From Cystobasidiopsis lactophilus (lineage: Eukaryota; Basidiomycota; Agaricostilbomycetes; Agaricostilbales; Chionosphaeraceae), in the NCBI GenBank assembly GCA_001599975.1, contig BCIO01000002.1:3173883-3237882 (forward strand): a stretch of 64,000 nt of DNA, in the 5' to 3' direction. The position numbers and the translations under genes are program-made. Positions 49,799 to 60,283 of the stretch are shown piece by piece. A model generated the notes under the pieces. The model was not told the origin of the DNA and made no database searches. It worked only from the letters and a program-made list of their open reading frames with translations. Each line of letters opens with the position of its first letter. Positions within the stretch are counted from its first letter, which is position 1.

Positions 49799-50365
49799 AG
49801 GCGTAGAGCGAACTTGACGACTTGACTTTTGCCACCGCCGTATTCTACTACGTTCGGCCTTGACCGATGACTTGTACTGTCTTCCTACATCGTAGCACTC
49901 TTCAGCATCTCATTCGCACCGCATGCGCCTACGAACTCCTTGTGACCATTTCGAGCGGCGTTGAGCCTTCTTCGCGGCCATCCATCACTTAAACGCGATT
50001 CTGAGGTTTTCAATGATTCATCTTAATGATTGGCTTCTATTTGAGTCTCCTGAATGCCCGAATGCCTTGTTTGGCGAGTTGGGCTCGAGAGTCGTCCCAG
50101 CGCGGCGGCAGTATTGTAGGGCCAGATGTTCAAGCTTGCCTCCTTCGAACGCCCCGCTGTCGCCCTTTACTTTCCCACTCTGTGATGCCTCTTTCGATTT
50201 TTGCGGGGGGAATCTGAGGATCTCGTGTCCGGCGTCAGACGCTAGCTGCCAATGCGAGCGACCTCGCCTTGCTATGACGTCGCCTCTCGTTTAATCCTTC
50301 GGCTGGTGTTGCTTGATAAAAGCGGCAGCAGACTTGGTTTTGTAAAGATACAACGATTGCCAGAG
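49799..50365. other. intergenic between MGC copies B and C
   Basis: About 570 bases. It begins with a 3' flank resembling that of copy A (GACTTTTGCCAC, CATTCGCACCGCATGC). ATAAAAG at 50316-50322 could be the TATA element of copy C, about 45 bases before its ATG. Otherwise nothing was recognised. Confidence 0.4.
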
Positions 50366-50706
50366 ATGGGGTGTACTCAAAGCAGATATTATGGTAGGTG
50401 TTGGCGCCAACCCCAACTGTGGCCAAAACGCTGATGTCCAATTGCACAGAAGAAGTCCCTTCCATGGCCCAAGTCAATAGCAGTCATGGATCATACTCAG
50501 GTAAGCGGACATCGCTCTGAGACTCCGCGCAGCACTGAAGAAGTCGCGAGTCAGCTTCCCCAAATCCTCGCCCCTTCCAGCCTGGCTACAAAAACGGTTA
50601 TCAGCGGGCATTACAGAGACGACGAGAAGGAGGAGGTCGTAATCGTCGAGGTCAAATGGCCAGCACAAGCGCCGCGGTTGGGGCAGGCGTTGCGTGTGCG
50701 ATGTGA
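50366..50706 (+). CDS. MGC-family small protein, copy C (diverged)
   Basis: Exon 1 (50366-50393) encodes MGCTQSRYY, the same length and phase as in copies A and B. Exon 2 (50450-50500) encodes EEVPSMAQVNSSHGSYS, aligning with the middle block (M, S, GSY) but much diverged. The third exon is uncertain. The frame that resembles the relatives (GYQRALQRRREGGGRNRRGQ, then MASTSAAVGAGVACAM) ends at 50706. The acceptor used by the relatives would instead give a shorter Arg-rich end stopping at 50642. It may be a fast-evolving member or a decaying copy. N-terminal Gly2-Cys3 and a polybasic stretch are kept. Confidence 0.5.
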
Positions 50707-50884
50707 AGGGAGCGGGTTAGAGTGGAGGCGGTCAACCGTTCTCTTGTCAGCCCATGTACATGTACAATCGCCCTCATGCCATCGAACGACTTGTGTAGAG
50801 TGTACAAAGGATTCCCAAGGCCCGGTCTTGTGCTTATACAATGCATGTCAGAGACAGTGATTAGGATGCGTGCGTGTGATGAGT

Positions 50885-53689
50885 TCATGCAGTTAATGGC
50901 TTGCTGTCCTTGGCCTTCTCTTCGTCCCCCTTAGGTGCTGTATCGTTCTCCACCACAGTCTGTTGCGATGACTGGCTCTGAGCGTCTGCCGCCTCTTCGA
51001 CTTTGGCGGGCGTTTTTTCTTGCCCGTCCGGCACCTGGCCGTCGGACTCCTTCTTGATCTGCCTCTTGAGAGTGTATACGCGGAGAAAGCAAACAAGGAT
51101 GAGACCGAAGCCGAGCAAAGGCGTCGTCACGATCCAGATCATTTGGATTGACTGTACATAGCAGTCAACGCGAGTCGTGGCAAATAAAAAATCTAGTCTT
51201 ACCTTGGTGAAGGCCTGTAATACTTCATCTCGAAGAGATAATGGCATCAATTTGGTCAATGCAGCGACGTTGGCGCTGAGGGCTGAGCTGGCGGAATCAA
51301 CTTTGAGACTGTAGCCTTGAATGCCGCGAAGCCTCTTCTCCAGCTCTGACGAGTAGATAGCGCCGCCAATAGAGATGCCTAGAGCGCCACCCGTTGTCCG
51401 GAAGAGCGTGAAGGCGGCGGTGCTTGACGACATCTGCTACCAGCATTAGTTGCCGCGCGTAGAAACCAAGAAGCTGGACGGACATCACTCAGTGGCATGG
51501 CAGCCTGCAATGCGATGAGCGGTGCTTGGAATAGGGTTCCTAGACCGAGCGCAGGAATCAAGGTGGTCAAGACTTGTTCGGCAATCGAGGACCGGCTGTC
51601 GAGCAGGATCATGAGGCCAGTGCCGAGCGTGAAGAGCGCCCAAGAAACGACCATGATCTCCTTGTATTTGCCTGTCCGAGAGATAATTTGGCCTCCAAGA
51701 GCGGATGTGATCGACGACCCAAGAGAATAGGGAAGCGTCCGCACGCCAGCCATGATAGCGTTCGAGCCGAGGATCTGATAATATAGTGGCAAGTAATAGG
51801 CGGCACCGAAGAATCCGATGGCGTGCAAGATGATGCTTATGAGGACGAATGTCGTTGTTCTCGTCTTGAAGAGTCGCGGCGAAACGATTGGGATGCGCTC
51901 AGTCTTCAACTCGTACAAGCTTCCAAGAATGAGCAAGACGACCCCAGAGACAACTGAGCGTGAAGTTTAGCTGGGATTGAAGCGCATTAAGGAATTTCGC
52001 GTACTGGTGGCGATGGTCGTGGCGCTCGCCCAACTGGTTTCCCCGCTGTTGAAACCAACCAGCAACAGCGCTACACCACCAATGATCGAGAATAGACCGA
52101 TCCAATCCATTTCGTTCAGATGTTGTCGCACTGGCTTGCGCGGAACAGGGTTTAAGTGGAGGAAAAAGAATAGGATGGCAGCGGCGATTCCTGCTGTCGG
52201 CTGTAAAGGTTTGTGAGCCCTAGCTGAGTATTATCATCGAGATGAGAAGCATACCAGGTTAACGAAGCTGGAGCGAGCGTTGTTAGAACCAATGGTCAAT
52301 CAAGCTGGCTTGAGACTCACAAACACCACCGCCACGTCTGAAACGGATTTAGTGAGCGCCATAGACGGAACAGAAACACTGTAGCTTACCACAGAGTCCG
52401 CGAAAACGCCTGGTCAAATGAAGCGCATGAGTCAAACACGCGCTTGCGTTCGAATTTAGCCTGCTCACCTCCAATAAGTGGGCCCAAGACGCTAGCGACG
52501 CCCCAAGTAGCCCCGATGTATCCAGCGTATATCCCTCTCTTCTCTAATGTTACGATCTGCGATATCGTGCTGCGTCGCCGGCAAATCAGCAAAGTGCGAC
52601 GAGAGGCGTGCAGGCAGCAGCTCACATCTGGCAGACCACAATGATGCCTCCACCTCCTACTCCCTGGACGGCTCGGCAAATGCAAAGCCACGTCATATTT
52701 TGCGCGGCTCCACACAACGCCGATCCAAGAATAAATAGGCCAAGTGCAAGGAACAGACACGGCTTGAGGCCGACTGCACAAGTTGTGACAAGACCCAGTC
52801 AGAAAATATAGAGCGAGAAGCGCCGAGACACCTACTGATATTAGAAAGACGCGAATAAAAAGGATTGCTGCACGCTGCTGCGAGCAAGTAGGCAGAGCCC
52901 TGCATTACGACAGATCTTAAACAGACGCATCTCTGGCTTTGCTTTAAGCAGTCATGCTTACAACCCAGCTGTAGCCTGATCCGTTGTCGAGGTCACGGAC
53001 AATCTGGACGCAATCGATCCGATGGAAGTTAGCTCCTTGAGCGCCAGAAACAATGCCCAACAAGGCGCAGGGGGGCACTCACATAAGGCAAAGCTGTGGA
53101 TACGATTGTTTGATCTGGATTTGAGACATCAGTCAATCGGAAGCTCCGAATGCTTTCGAAGGCCGTGGCAAAAAACGAACCCAAGGCAGCCAAAAATATA
53201 CTGAGCAAGAGGCCAGAGAAGACAAGGAACAGGTTGTTCTTCGGTATTTCGTGTACTTCTCTGCAATTTCGGGCTACTCATCAGCTTTCGTAGGGGCAGT
53301 GAAGTCTGTCCTCACTTCTGACTCCACTTCATGCCTGCTCCTTGGTCCTGGAAAATGCCCTTTTTCTGTCCAGCCGTCGACTGAGGTACAGTTGTGATAT
53401 CCTCTGAAGCTCGAGCCGGTGTGTTATGGGCGGGATCGACGGGAACAGGTTGGGTCGATGCATCGTTCAATTGAGCGGCAGCAGTGGGCAAAGTGTTGGC
53501 ACGATCGACGCCGGCAGAGGCCCCGACATCGCTTTCATCTTTTGAAGTGGTTCTAGAGTCACTGGAAGCAAGGGCAGCAGGCTGGGAAGATGCCGGAGCC
53601 ACATCGACCGAATGCGCCGTCGCAGACGAGTCAGCAGGAGGACGAGGCATGGCTGGCTGCTGCACTCCAGCTTCCTCAGCACTCGACAT
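50885..53689 (-). CDS. MFS drug-efflux-type transporter (DHA2, 14 TM)
   Basis: Major facilitator of the DHA2 (H+ antiporter) group, exporting toxins or drugs at the plasma membrane. A long Ser/Ala-rich N-terminus starts [20 protein letters not shown]. The first helix carries the family motif [26 protein letters not shown]. Then come [10 protein letters not shown], motif A as [37 protein letters not shown], and [20 protein letters not shown] (motif C). Further exons give [40 protein letters not shown] and [21 protein letters not shown] charged C-terminal tail ends DSKPLTA. About ten introns. In motif A the usual Arg (GRKP) is Leu (GLKP). An alternative in-frame ATG lies 27 bases upstream (53716). 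Confidence 0.88.
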
Positions 53690-53848
53690 GCTTTCCACCA
53701 GGCAAGAACAAGACAACTAAGCAAAAGCAAGAGTCGTGGGTGCAGAACAACCAATTTAGCGACCGGATGACTGAAATTCTTAATTTGTGAGCGAACAGAT
53801 CTAGCGGTGTTGTTGCTCGGCCGAAAAGGTCTTCCAAAGACAAGAGGA

Positions 53849-55867
53849 CTACCAATGCAGAGCTACAGTCCAGAGAGCCAAAGCAAACCCTGCGAGACCC
53901 ACCGCACCCACCGTGCAGGCCACCACTTGATTGGCGATCACAAAGTTGCTCTTGGCCGGGAAGTGAGCGTTGAGCAGGGCGATCTGATTGCCATCCAAAT
54001 GGCTCTGTTTGGCGTCCTGGAACAGCCCCTGGCCAGAGCTGAAGGCACCAGCGAGGCGCAAGGCGCGGTGAATGTCGGCCGGGCAGGTCATCAAGCCAGA
54101 GTCGACCGCGTCGCGCCTGGATTTGGAGGTGCAGCGGCAGATGCCAGCCCGAGTGCCGTACAGCTCGCCGTCCGAGCGAGTCAAGAAGCCTGCAAAATGA
54201 AACACACCACTAAATCCACGCTCCCCCAGAATTTGGGAAGAGTGCCACTCACCACCAACGACAAAGAAGAAGGGGCAGAGGAAGCCAAGGAGAAAGAAGG
54301 CCTTTGCTGGAGAAGCCTCTTCGGCCCAGTTTCGCGGGAAGAGCCACGAGTCGGTCGCTCTCGGCGCTGACCATGGCGAAGGTGAGTCTGAGGGCACGTC
54401 GGCCTGCGAGCGGGCGCTGAACCAGCTTAAGACTGAGGAAATGCGTCTGGGTTGGCGGGTGGAAGGCGGGTAGTAGTCTTCATAGGCAGAGGCGGCGGAT
54501 TGAGGGAGGAATTGGACGCGCTCGGCTTGGGCGTTGAGCAGGGGCGAGTTGGGCGACGGCGAGCCGGTGGATGATCCTGGGCTGTTGGGCGGCAGAACGA
54601 GCTCTTGCGCGCTGCCATTGTTCACGGTTAAGGCGGGCGGAGGTCGTGGCACAGCCGGTTCCTGCTCAACGACGGACCCGGGCGAATCAAACTCGACAGC
54701 GGTGAACCCAAGCCCCTGCAAGCCGTCCGTTGACGGCCGGCCAGAGTGGATGGAGCCAAATTGAGAGTGAAGCGTTCCCATGAGCGAGATGGGAGCCGAG
54801 GGCGCAGTGTGGAAAGTGCCGTTTTTGGAGTGGAGGCCACCGGGGGTTGGGAGTCGCCCGAATTCGGCAGCATCATTGGAGGTCGACCCGCTAGAGTCTG
54901 GGTCGTCGAGAACGCGGACGGTCGGGCTGGAGGATGGGAAAGCGGCGGATTGGGGCGTGACGACCCAGTCGTCTGAGATGGGGGAGGAAAGCACGGTGGA
55001 TTTGGACTCTCTGCGGTTCTTGGCTCCAGACCAAGGCGGAGAGGAGAGGGAGGAAGCGGGTGAGCGCAGGGCTTTGTCGACGGCCTTGTCGAGCAAGACC
55101 TTGAGCGGGGCCTTGGAGGTGCGCCGGGTGCGGAGGGAAGTCGAGTCGCCAACGCCTGGCGTCAGCGGCGGGGAGTCCGGCTCTTCTTCCGAAATGGCAG
55201 AGGTGCGGTTGAAGCTCCAGCCTTGGGACCACTCGGTGGTGCTCCCGCCGCGCTGGACGTACTCGGACCTGAGCTCGGCGGCTGACCGGCAGCGGGAGCG
55301 AATCTGCCGGCGCCTTTCCTTGAAGGACATGGGCAGCTGCTGCTGGTCGGGCAGCTCGGTGTGCAGGTCCTGGTCCGACCACCAATCGCCATAGTCCTCC
55401 GAGTAGGTGCCTCCCACCGCTTCGCCACCGCTCATGTCGATGCCCACGTGCCCTTCAAAGGACAGGTCGAGGTCGACTTCGTCGGACGAGTCGCCGGAGG
55501 AGGAGGCGTGCGAGTGGCGGAGGTAAGGGTCCATGAGCAGGCTGGAGTTGCGGTACGGGAAGCCGGAGCGCTGGAGCTTGCTCGGGTTGCTGTCCACCCG
55601 GATGCGCCGCTTCTTGGCGGCCGAGGGGACCATTTTTGGCAATGACGGGGAGGAGCCGTGGAGTTGTCTGGGCAGGGAGGAGGAGGAGGAGGAGGAGAGA
55701 TCGCCACCACCACCGGCTCGGGAAGCGTCTTTTTCCCAGCTGCTGTCGGCCTGGGGCGCGAGGTCGGGCGAGTCGGTCATGCTGGACGAGGCGTAGACCA
55801 AGCTGGGAGGCATGCTGCTCTCAAAGCTGCGGGCGTGCCGCACTCCCTTGGGTTGGAGCATGGTCAT
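53849..55867 (-). CDS. unknown protein, disordered N-terminus with C-terminal membrane segments
   Basis: About 650 residues. It starts at ATG 55867 (MTMLQPKGVRHARSFESSMP). Residues 1-500 are Ser/Pro/Gly-rich with acidic clusters (SSDEVDLDLSFEGHVG, SEDYGDWWSDQDLH), one basic helix (SFKERRRQIRSRCRSAAEL) and many SP sites, typical of a phosphorylated disordered region. The C-terminal part is compact: SWLFPRNWAEEASPAKAFFL, LGFLCPFFFVVGG, then GFLTRSDGELYGTRAGICRC and a final helix VIANQVVACTVGAVGLAGFA. The two hydrophobic stretches suggest a membrane anchor with a conserved loop between them. One consensus intron (54190-54252, 63 bases, stop-free) separates VVG from GFLTRS. I do not recognise a named family; similar C-termini may occur in other fungi. 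Confidence 0.7.
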   Translation of the reverse strand: MTMLQPKGVRHARSFESSMPPSLVYASSSMTDSPDLAPQADSSWEKDASRAGGGGDLSSSSSSSLPRQLHGSSPSLPKMVPSAAKKRRIRVDSNPSKLQRSGFPYRNSSLLMDPYLRHSHASSSGDSSDEVDLDLSFEGHVGIDMSGGEAVGGTYSEDYGDWWSDQDLHTELPDQQQLPMSFKERRRQIRSRCRSAAELRSEYVQRGGSTTEWSQGWSFNRTSAISEEEPDSPPLTPGVGDSTSLRTRRTSKAPLKVLLDKAVDKALRSPASSLSSPPWSGAKNRRESKSTVLSSPISDDWVVTPQSAAFPSSSPTVRVLDDPDSSGSTSNDAAEFGRLPTPGGLHSKNGTFHTAPSAPISLMGTLHSQFGSIHSGRPSTDGLQGLGFTAVEFDSPGSVVEQEPAVPRPPPALTVNNGSAQELVLPPNSPGSSTGSPSPNSPLLNAQAERVQFLPQSAASAYEDYYPPSTRQPRRISSVLSWFSARSQADVPSDSPSPWSAPRATDSWLFPRNWAEEASPAKAFFLLGFLCPFFFVVGGEWHSSQILGERGFSGVFHFAGFLTRSDGELYGTRAGICRCTSKSRRDAVDSGLMTCPADIHRALRLAGAFSSGQGLFQDAKQSHLDGNQIALLNAHFPAKSNFVIANQVVACTVGAVGLAGFALALWTVALHW

Positions 55868-56609
55868 TGCCTGTGGCGCTTTGTGAACTCAACAGTTGTT
55901 CACAGCGAGTAGCAAGGGGTGCCAGAACGCACCTGCTGTGATTAAGAAAGTGCTGGGAGTGATTGTACAGTGTGATTGGGATCGAGGCTGGCGTTTTTGC
56001 TGCGGCCAAGCACAAAATTAAGAGGGCGGGCAATCGTCCAAGAGCGAGAGCCGGGAAGGGTTTAGCCAGACGTGGCCAGGTGAAGGTGTTAAAACGAATG
56101 TAGGGAAGTTGGATTCAGAGAGAAACGAAGGGACGAGTTGAGTTTGGTCAAGCTGCGAATGGAATGCGAGAGAGGCGCGTTTGTTTACGCCGTTCACTGG
56201 GCGAGGACGAGGGGGACGGGCGAGGAGCTGGCCGTCACTGGTCCATTGTTTGTGAGCCCGTGGTGGATGGAGACTAGAAAAGGAGGCCAACGCACGTCTT
56301 TGAAGCGCATGCGGTGACGGAGCGGCGAGTTCGAACAAAGAGAACTTGGCGCGGGCGTCTGCGACCTGGGCTTGCCTAGGATTTGCTGGTGGATCGGGTT
56401 GGAGGCGGAGAGAGAGAGCACAGAGACTTATACAACACAGAGAGGAGGCAATGGAAGCTGAACAAGGTTCATCCACGGCAGAGGATCTGGACTCGCAAAC
56501 ACGTGTCGATCCTGCCAATTCTGCCTCTGCTTGACAGCTTGCTCTGCAGCTTCCAACTCCTGCTCGTTCGTAGCGCCAGAGCGGCTCACCAGAGCGCGCT
56601 AGAATCCCC
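55868..56609. promoter_or_regulatory. divergent promoter region
   Basis: About 740 bases between the unknown membrane protein (minus) and malic enzyme (plus). It contains purine/pyrimidine runs (GAGAGAGAG near 56410) and A/G-rich stretches. A long minus-strand frame (56018-56728) looks like leader sequence and has no domain. A GTGCG donor/CAG pair near 55874-55932 (minus) may mark a 5'-UTR intron of the left gene. Confidence 0.4.
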
Positions 56610-59260
56610 ATGGCGCAAAACATCCTCGCCCGCGTCGGAGGGCCGCCGACGTCAATGCTTCGAAGCTGTCCTCGAAAGTGGACTTGGGCCAGAGGCATCA
56701 CCACTGAAGAGAAGAAGCAGGTTCCCATTTACACCAGGTAGGTCGTCGAGTCCCCCTGTCAGCTTCAAGGCTCGAGCAGCTAACAAGTCCCTTCGAATCG
56801 TCGCTCCTTCAGTCTGACAGGCTACGCCGTCCTCCAAACGCCGCAGCTCAACAAGGGCGCAGCTCACACTCGGGAAGAACGAGAGACTTTCGGCTTGCAA
56901 GGCTTGCTGCCTTATGAAGTCCACGGCCTGGACGTCCAGCTCAAGCGAGCCTACACCCAGCTGCACGCCCTGCCCTCCCGCCTGCTCAAGCACGCCTTCT
57001 TGCTCTCGCTCAAGGAGCAGAACATCGTTCTCTACTTTGCCTTGCTGTCCAAACATTTGAAGGAGACGCTGCCCATTATTTACACGCCTGTTCGTGCGCT
57101 CCTCCCCTCAAGCAATCCCCGTTGCTTAGGAAAGTGGTGGCCCTACAGACCGTAGGAGGTTTGTACAATGCTCCATTCTGAGAGAGTCGACGCTTGCTTA
57201 GATGCCCAGCTTTCCTGTCGAACAGAGGCCATCCAAAGATTCTCGGAAAACTTCCGGCGGCCAGAAGGCTTGCTCCTGTCCTATCCCTACCGACACACCA
57301 TGAAGGCCGACTTGCGGCAGTACGGGCATGCTGAGGACGTGGATTTGGTGAGGGCTTTCTTGCGAGCGGAACGATAGTGGGCGTCCTGATGACGGAGAGT
57401 ATTTTTAGATCGTGGTCACCGACTCAGAAGGCATCCTGGGCTTGGGCGACCAGGGCATCGGAGGCATTTTGATCACTATTGGAAAGGGTGGGTGCTTGTG
57501 TTTACACCATCAGCCGGTGAAAAACCTGCTGACCCAGGCGCAATTGGTCCACAGCCTCTCTGTACACGTTGGCAGCTGGCATTGACCCCAGCCGGATCCT
57601 CTGTGTCGCTTTAGATCCAGGCACGAACAACCACGAACTGGTGAGGGCCGGTCTGCTCTACTTTTCTCGTCGAAGTCACTGACTTCCGCTTATGCAGCTG
57701 AACAACGAGCTTTACATGGGATGGCGCCACAGCCGTCTCACTGGAGAAGAGTATGACGACTTTGTGGGCCAGTTCGTCAAAATGGCAAGTTTCGTCCCTT
57801 CTTTGCTTCTCCTCGCCACCAAGCTGACCGACTGTAACACAGGCTTCGGCTCAATTCCCAAACGCCCTCATTCACTTTGAAGACTTTGGACTCAGTAATG
57901 CTCAGAGGCTGCTGGAGCGCTTCTCGAAAGACAGTGAGTGGCGCTCCCTTCGCAGGCCCAACGAAGCCTGCCTGACAGATTCGCCGATCCGCAGCCTCCG
58001 TTTTCAACGACGACATCCAAGGTACTGGAGGTGGGTGGCAGAATTTTTACTAGCATTCAATGCTGAAGGTGTCAGATGACTCCCACAGCTGTGGCGCTCG
58101 CCTCCGTCATGTCGGCCATCAAAGTGACCAACTCGTCCCTGAAAGACCAGCGCATCGTTGTGTTTGGCGCGGGAACAGCGGGTATGGGCATCACCCGCCG
58201 GATCCACAGCGCCATGGTGACCGCCGAGGGCATGGACGCGGCGGCCGCGCACAAGAACTTTTGGCTGGTCGACCGCTTTGGTCTCCTGGTGGAATCCATG
58301 GGTGACGACAAGCTCCGAGCGGGCCAAAGAGACTATGCGAGGCCATCGGCAGAAGTCGAAGGGTGGGAGAACACCGAACTGCTCGAGGTCATCAAGAGGG
58401 TCAAGCCGACCATTCTGGTGCGTGATCGTCTTCCCTTCAAGCCCTTAGAGCTCTTGGAAAATGATCTCTGCACAGATTGGCACTTCTGGCCAAGGTCGGG
58501 CCTTCAACGAGCAGGTGGTGCGGGAGATGAGCAAGCACGTCGACCGGCCCATCATCTTCCCGCTTTCCAACCCAACCTTGCTGTGCGAAGCCGACCCGGC
58601 TGATGTCAATATTTGGTCAGACGGAAAGGCTGTAGGTTCCTCTTCACGTCTTGCTTTCGAGGGCCAGCTCAATCGAGGTGGCAAATTTCAAGCTGATGGC
58701 TACCGGAAGCCCGTAAGTTGTGCCATGCTTCATCTCAGCGAGATATGACATGACCTGTTCCTCTTACAGATTTCCGCCTTGCACGATCCCTGGCAGCGAC
58801 AAGCTCTATGAAGTGGCCGAGTGCGTCCTGCCATCCTCTATCAAGTCCCTTGATTAGTCCGAATGGGGAAGGGCCCACAGATGCAACAACGCCCTGATCT
58901 ATCCAGGGCTGGGGCTGGGCACCATTCTCAGCAAGGCGAAGCGCCTGAGCGACGGCATGATCGTGGCTGGCACCAAGGCCCTCGCCGCGCTCTCGCCGGC
59001 GTTGGAAGACCCGGACAAGTCGCTGCTGCCCACCATCACCTCCATGCGCGAGGTGTCCTTCCACGTGGCGCGAGGGGTAATGAAGCAGGCCAAGGAAGAG
59101 GGCCAGGCTCAAATTGAATATGCCGAGGAAGACATCGACGAGATCATCTCCAAGGTTCGTCAAGCTCTTCCTTTATCTCTCTAGAGATGTAGGCACAGTA
59201 TCCTTCGAACAGAACGTGTGGGAGCCAGTGTATCGCCCGTTGAGGCGCTCTCGTTATTGA
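56610..59260 (+). CDS. MAE1: malic enzyme (NAD-type, probably mitochondrial)
   Basis: Decarboxylates malate to pyruvate with reduction of NAD(P). Exon 1 starts MAQNILARVGGPPTSMLRSC, a basic, Ser/Arg-containing leader that fits mitochondrial import. Then VPIYTS-LTGYAVLQTPQLN, GLLPYEVHGLDVQLKRAY, and IVVTDSEGILGLGDQGIGGI with the malate/metal site. Next are RILCVALDPGTNNHELLNN, ALIHFEDFGLSNAQRLLER and FNDDIQGTG with metal-binding Asp. The NAD fold reads RIVVFGAGTAGMGITRRIHS, followed by NFWLVDRFGL and RPIIFPLSNPTLLCEADPAD. Splicing gives KA-LMATGSP-FPPCTIPGS and EC-NNALIYPGLGLGTILSKA. An unusual last intron leads to NVWEPVYRPLRRSRY, the family-typical C-terminus, with TGA at 59258-59260. About 12 introns. 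NAD versus NADP use is inferred from overall resemblance. Confidence 0.92.
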
Positions 59261-59446
59261 ATGCCTTCTCCCGGTGGCAACTGTTCGCCTTCAGAATGCT
59301 GGACTTAGACTCCTTATTAGGACAATTCATAGACACGACAACTTTGTAATGCCACAACTACTATCACCAAAATTGTCAGTCCAATTAGTAAAACCTCGAT
59401 AAACATTCTTGGAGAGCGAGCACCACCAAAATCTCACGTCACAGAA

Positions 59447-60283
59447 ATGTTCAAGAAGTTCAGCAAGACGGAGGACGTGGCGAGCTCGACGAAGATCAAG
59501 ACGAGCGTGCAGCGGGCGATCCGAGGCAAACTGTTGGAGCAAATGCCGACGCTGGGCGAGACGGCGGGCGGCAGCGAGGAGGAGGAGAATGCTGTGACTT
59601 TGCTCGAGGTGATTTGGCCCAAGAAGGAGGACTTGATGCTTGTCAAATGGTCGGTTCTGCCCTTTTACCTATGAGACTTAGTCTTTGGAGGCTCACGGTA
59701 AGGCTGCGCCTGACAGCCGAGAGCACATCTCCATCCTCGCTTTGAACAAGGAGCCGCTCTTCTTCCAGCACTTTGACGGGCCGTACTACCCTGCTCTCCG
59801 CTTGCTACAGAAGTGTAGGTGTCTCTCCACATCATTCATCTGGGAATGTTGCAGATGGGACGTCTTACAGACCCGGATCTGCTTCCTCACGTCCAAGTCG
59901 ACGCTGGAGCCATCAAGTTTGTCCTTGCAGGCGCAAATATCATGTGGTGCGTCTGCCTTTTCCCATTACTCAATTTATAGAGTAAAAGATGAACTGGTGT
60001 CCACAGCCCGGGGATGACTTCGAAGGGCGGGCGGCTGCCGGATGGGCTGGAGGCCGAGAAGGCGGTCGCAGTGTCGGCGGAGGGCAAGGAGCACGCCTGC
60101 GCAATAGGGCTCACTAAGATGTCGACGGCGGACATGAAGAGCATCAACAAGGGCATTGGCGTCGAGAACATTCATGTGAGTCTTGGACCTCTCTAACACT
60201 TGTACAAGCAAATCCCCGTTTCTGACTAGGAACACAAGTATTTGGGAGATGATTTATGGAGTCTAGGAGCAGCTGGGCTATAG
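59447..60283 (+). CDS. TMA20: Tma20/MCT-1-like PUA-domain translation factor
   Basis: Ribosome-associated protein that works with Tma22 in recycling 40S subunits and in reinitiation. It starts MFKKFSKTEDVASSTKIKTS VQRAI, the Tma20/MCT-1 N-terminus, and continues ENAVTLLEVIWPKKEDLMLV, REHISILALNKEPLFFQHFD GPYYPALRLLQK and LPHVQVDAGAIKFVLAGANI MCPGM. The PUA domain then follows, with KAVAVSAEGKEHACAIGLTK, DMKSINKGIGVENIH and, after the last intron, [17 protein letters not shown]. Five or so short introns. The stop TAG (60281-60283) overlaps the oppositely oriented PPAT stop. Length of about 200 residues is normal. The second exon border (59652-59720) is not fully settled. Confidence 0.9.

Larger units (their letters stand above)
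48615..50706 (+). repeat. tandem gene array of three MGC-family copies
   Basis: Three head-to-tail units with starts 868 and 883 bases apart. Each has exon 1 of 28 bases and exon 2 of 51-54 bases, two phase-1 introns at the same positions, and related 3' flanks after A and B. A and B are clearly closer to each other than to C. Confidence 0.7.
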
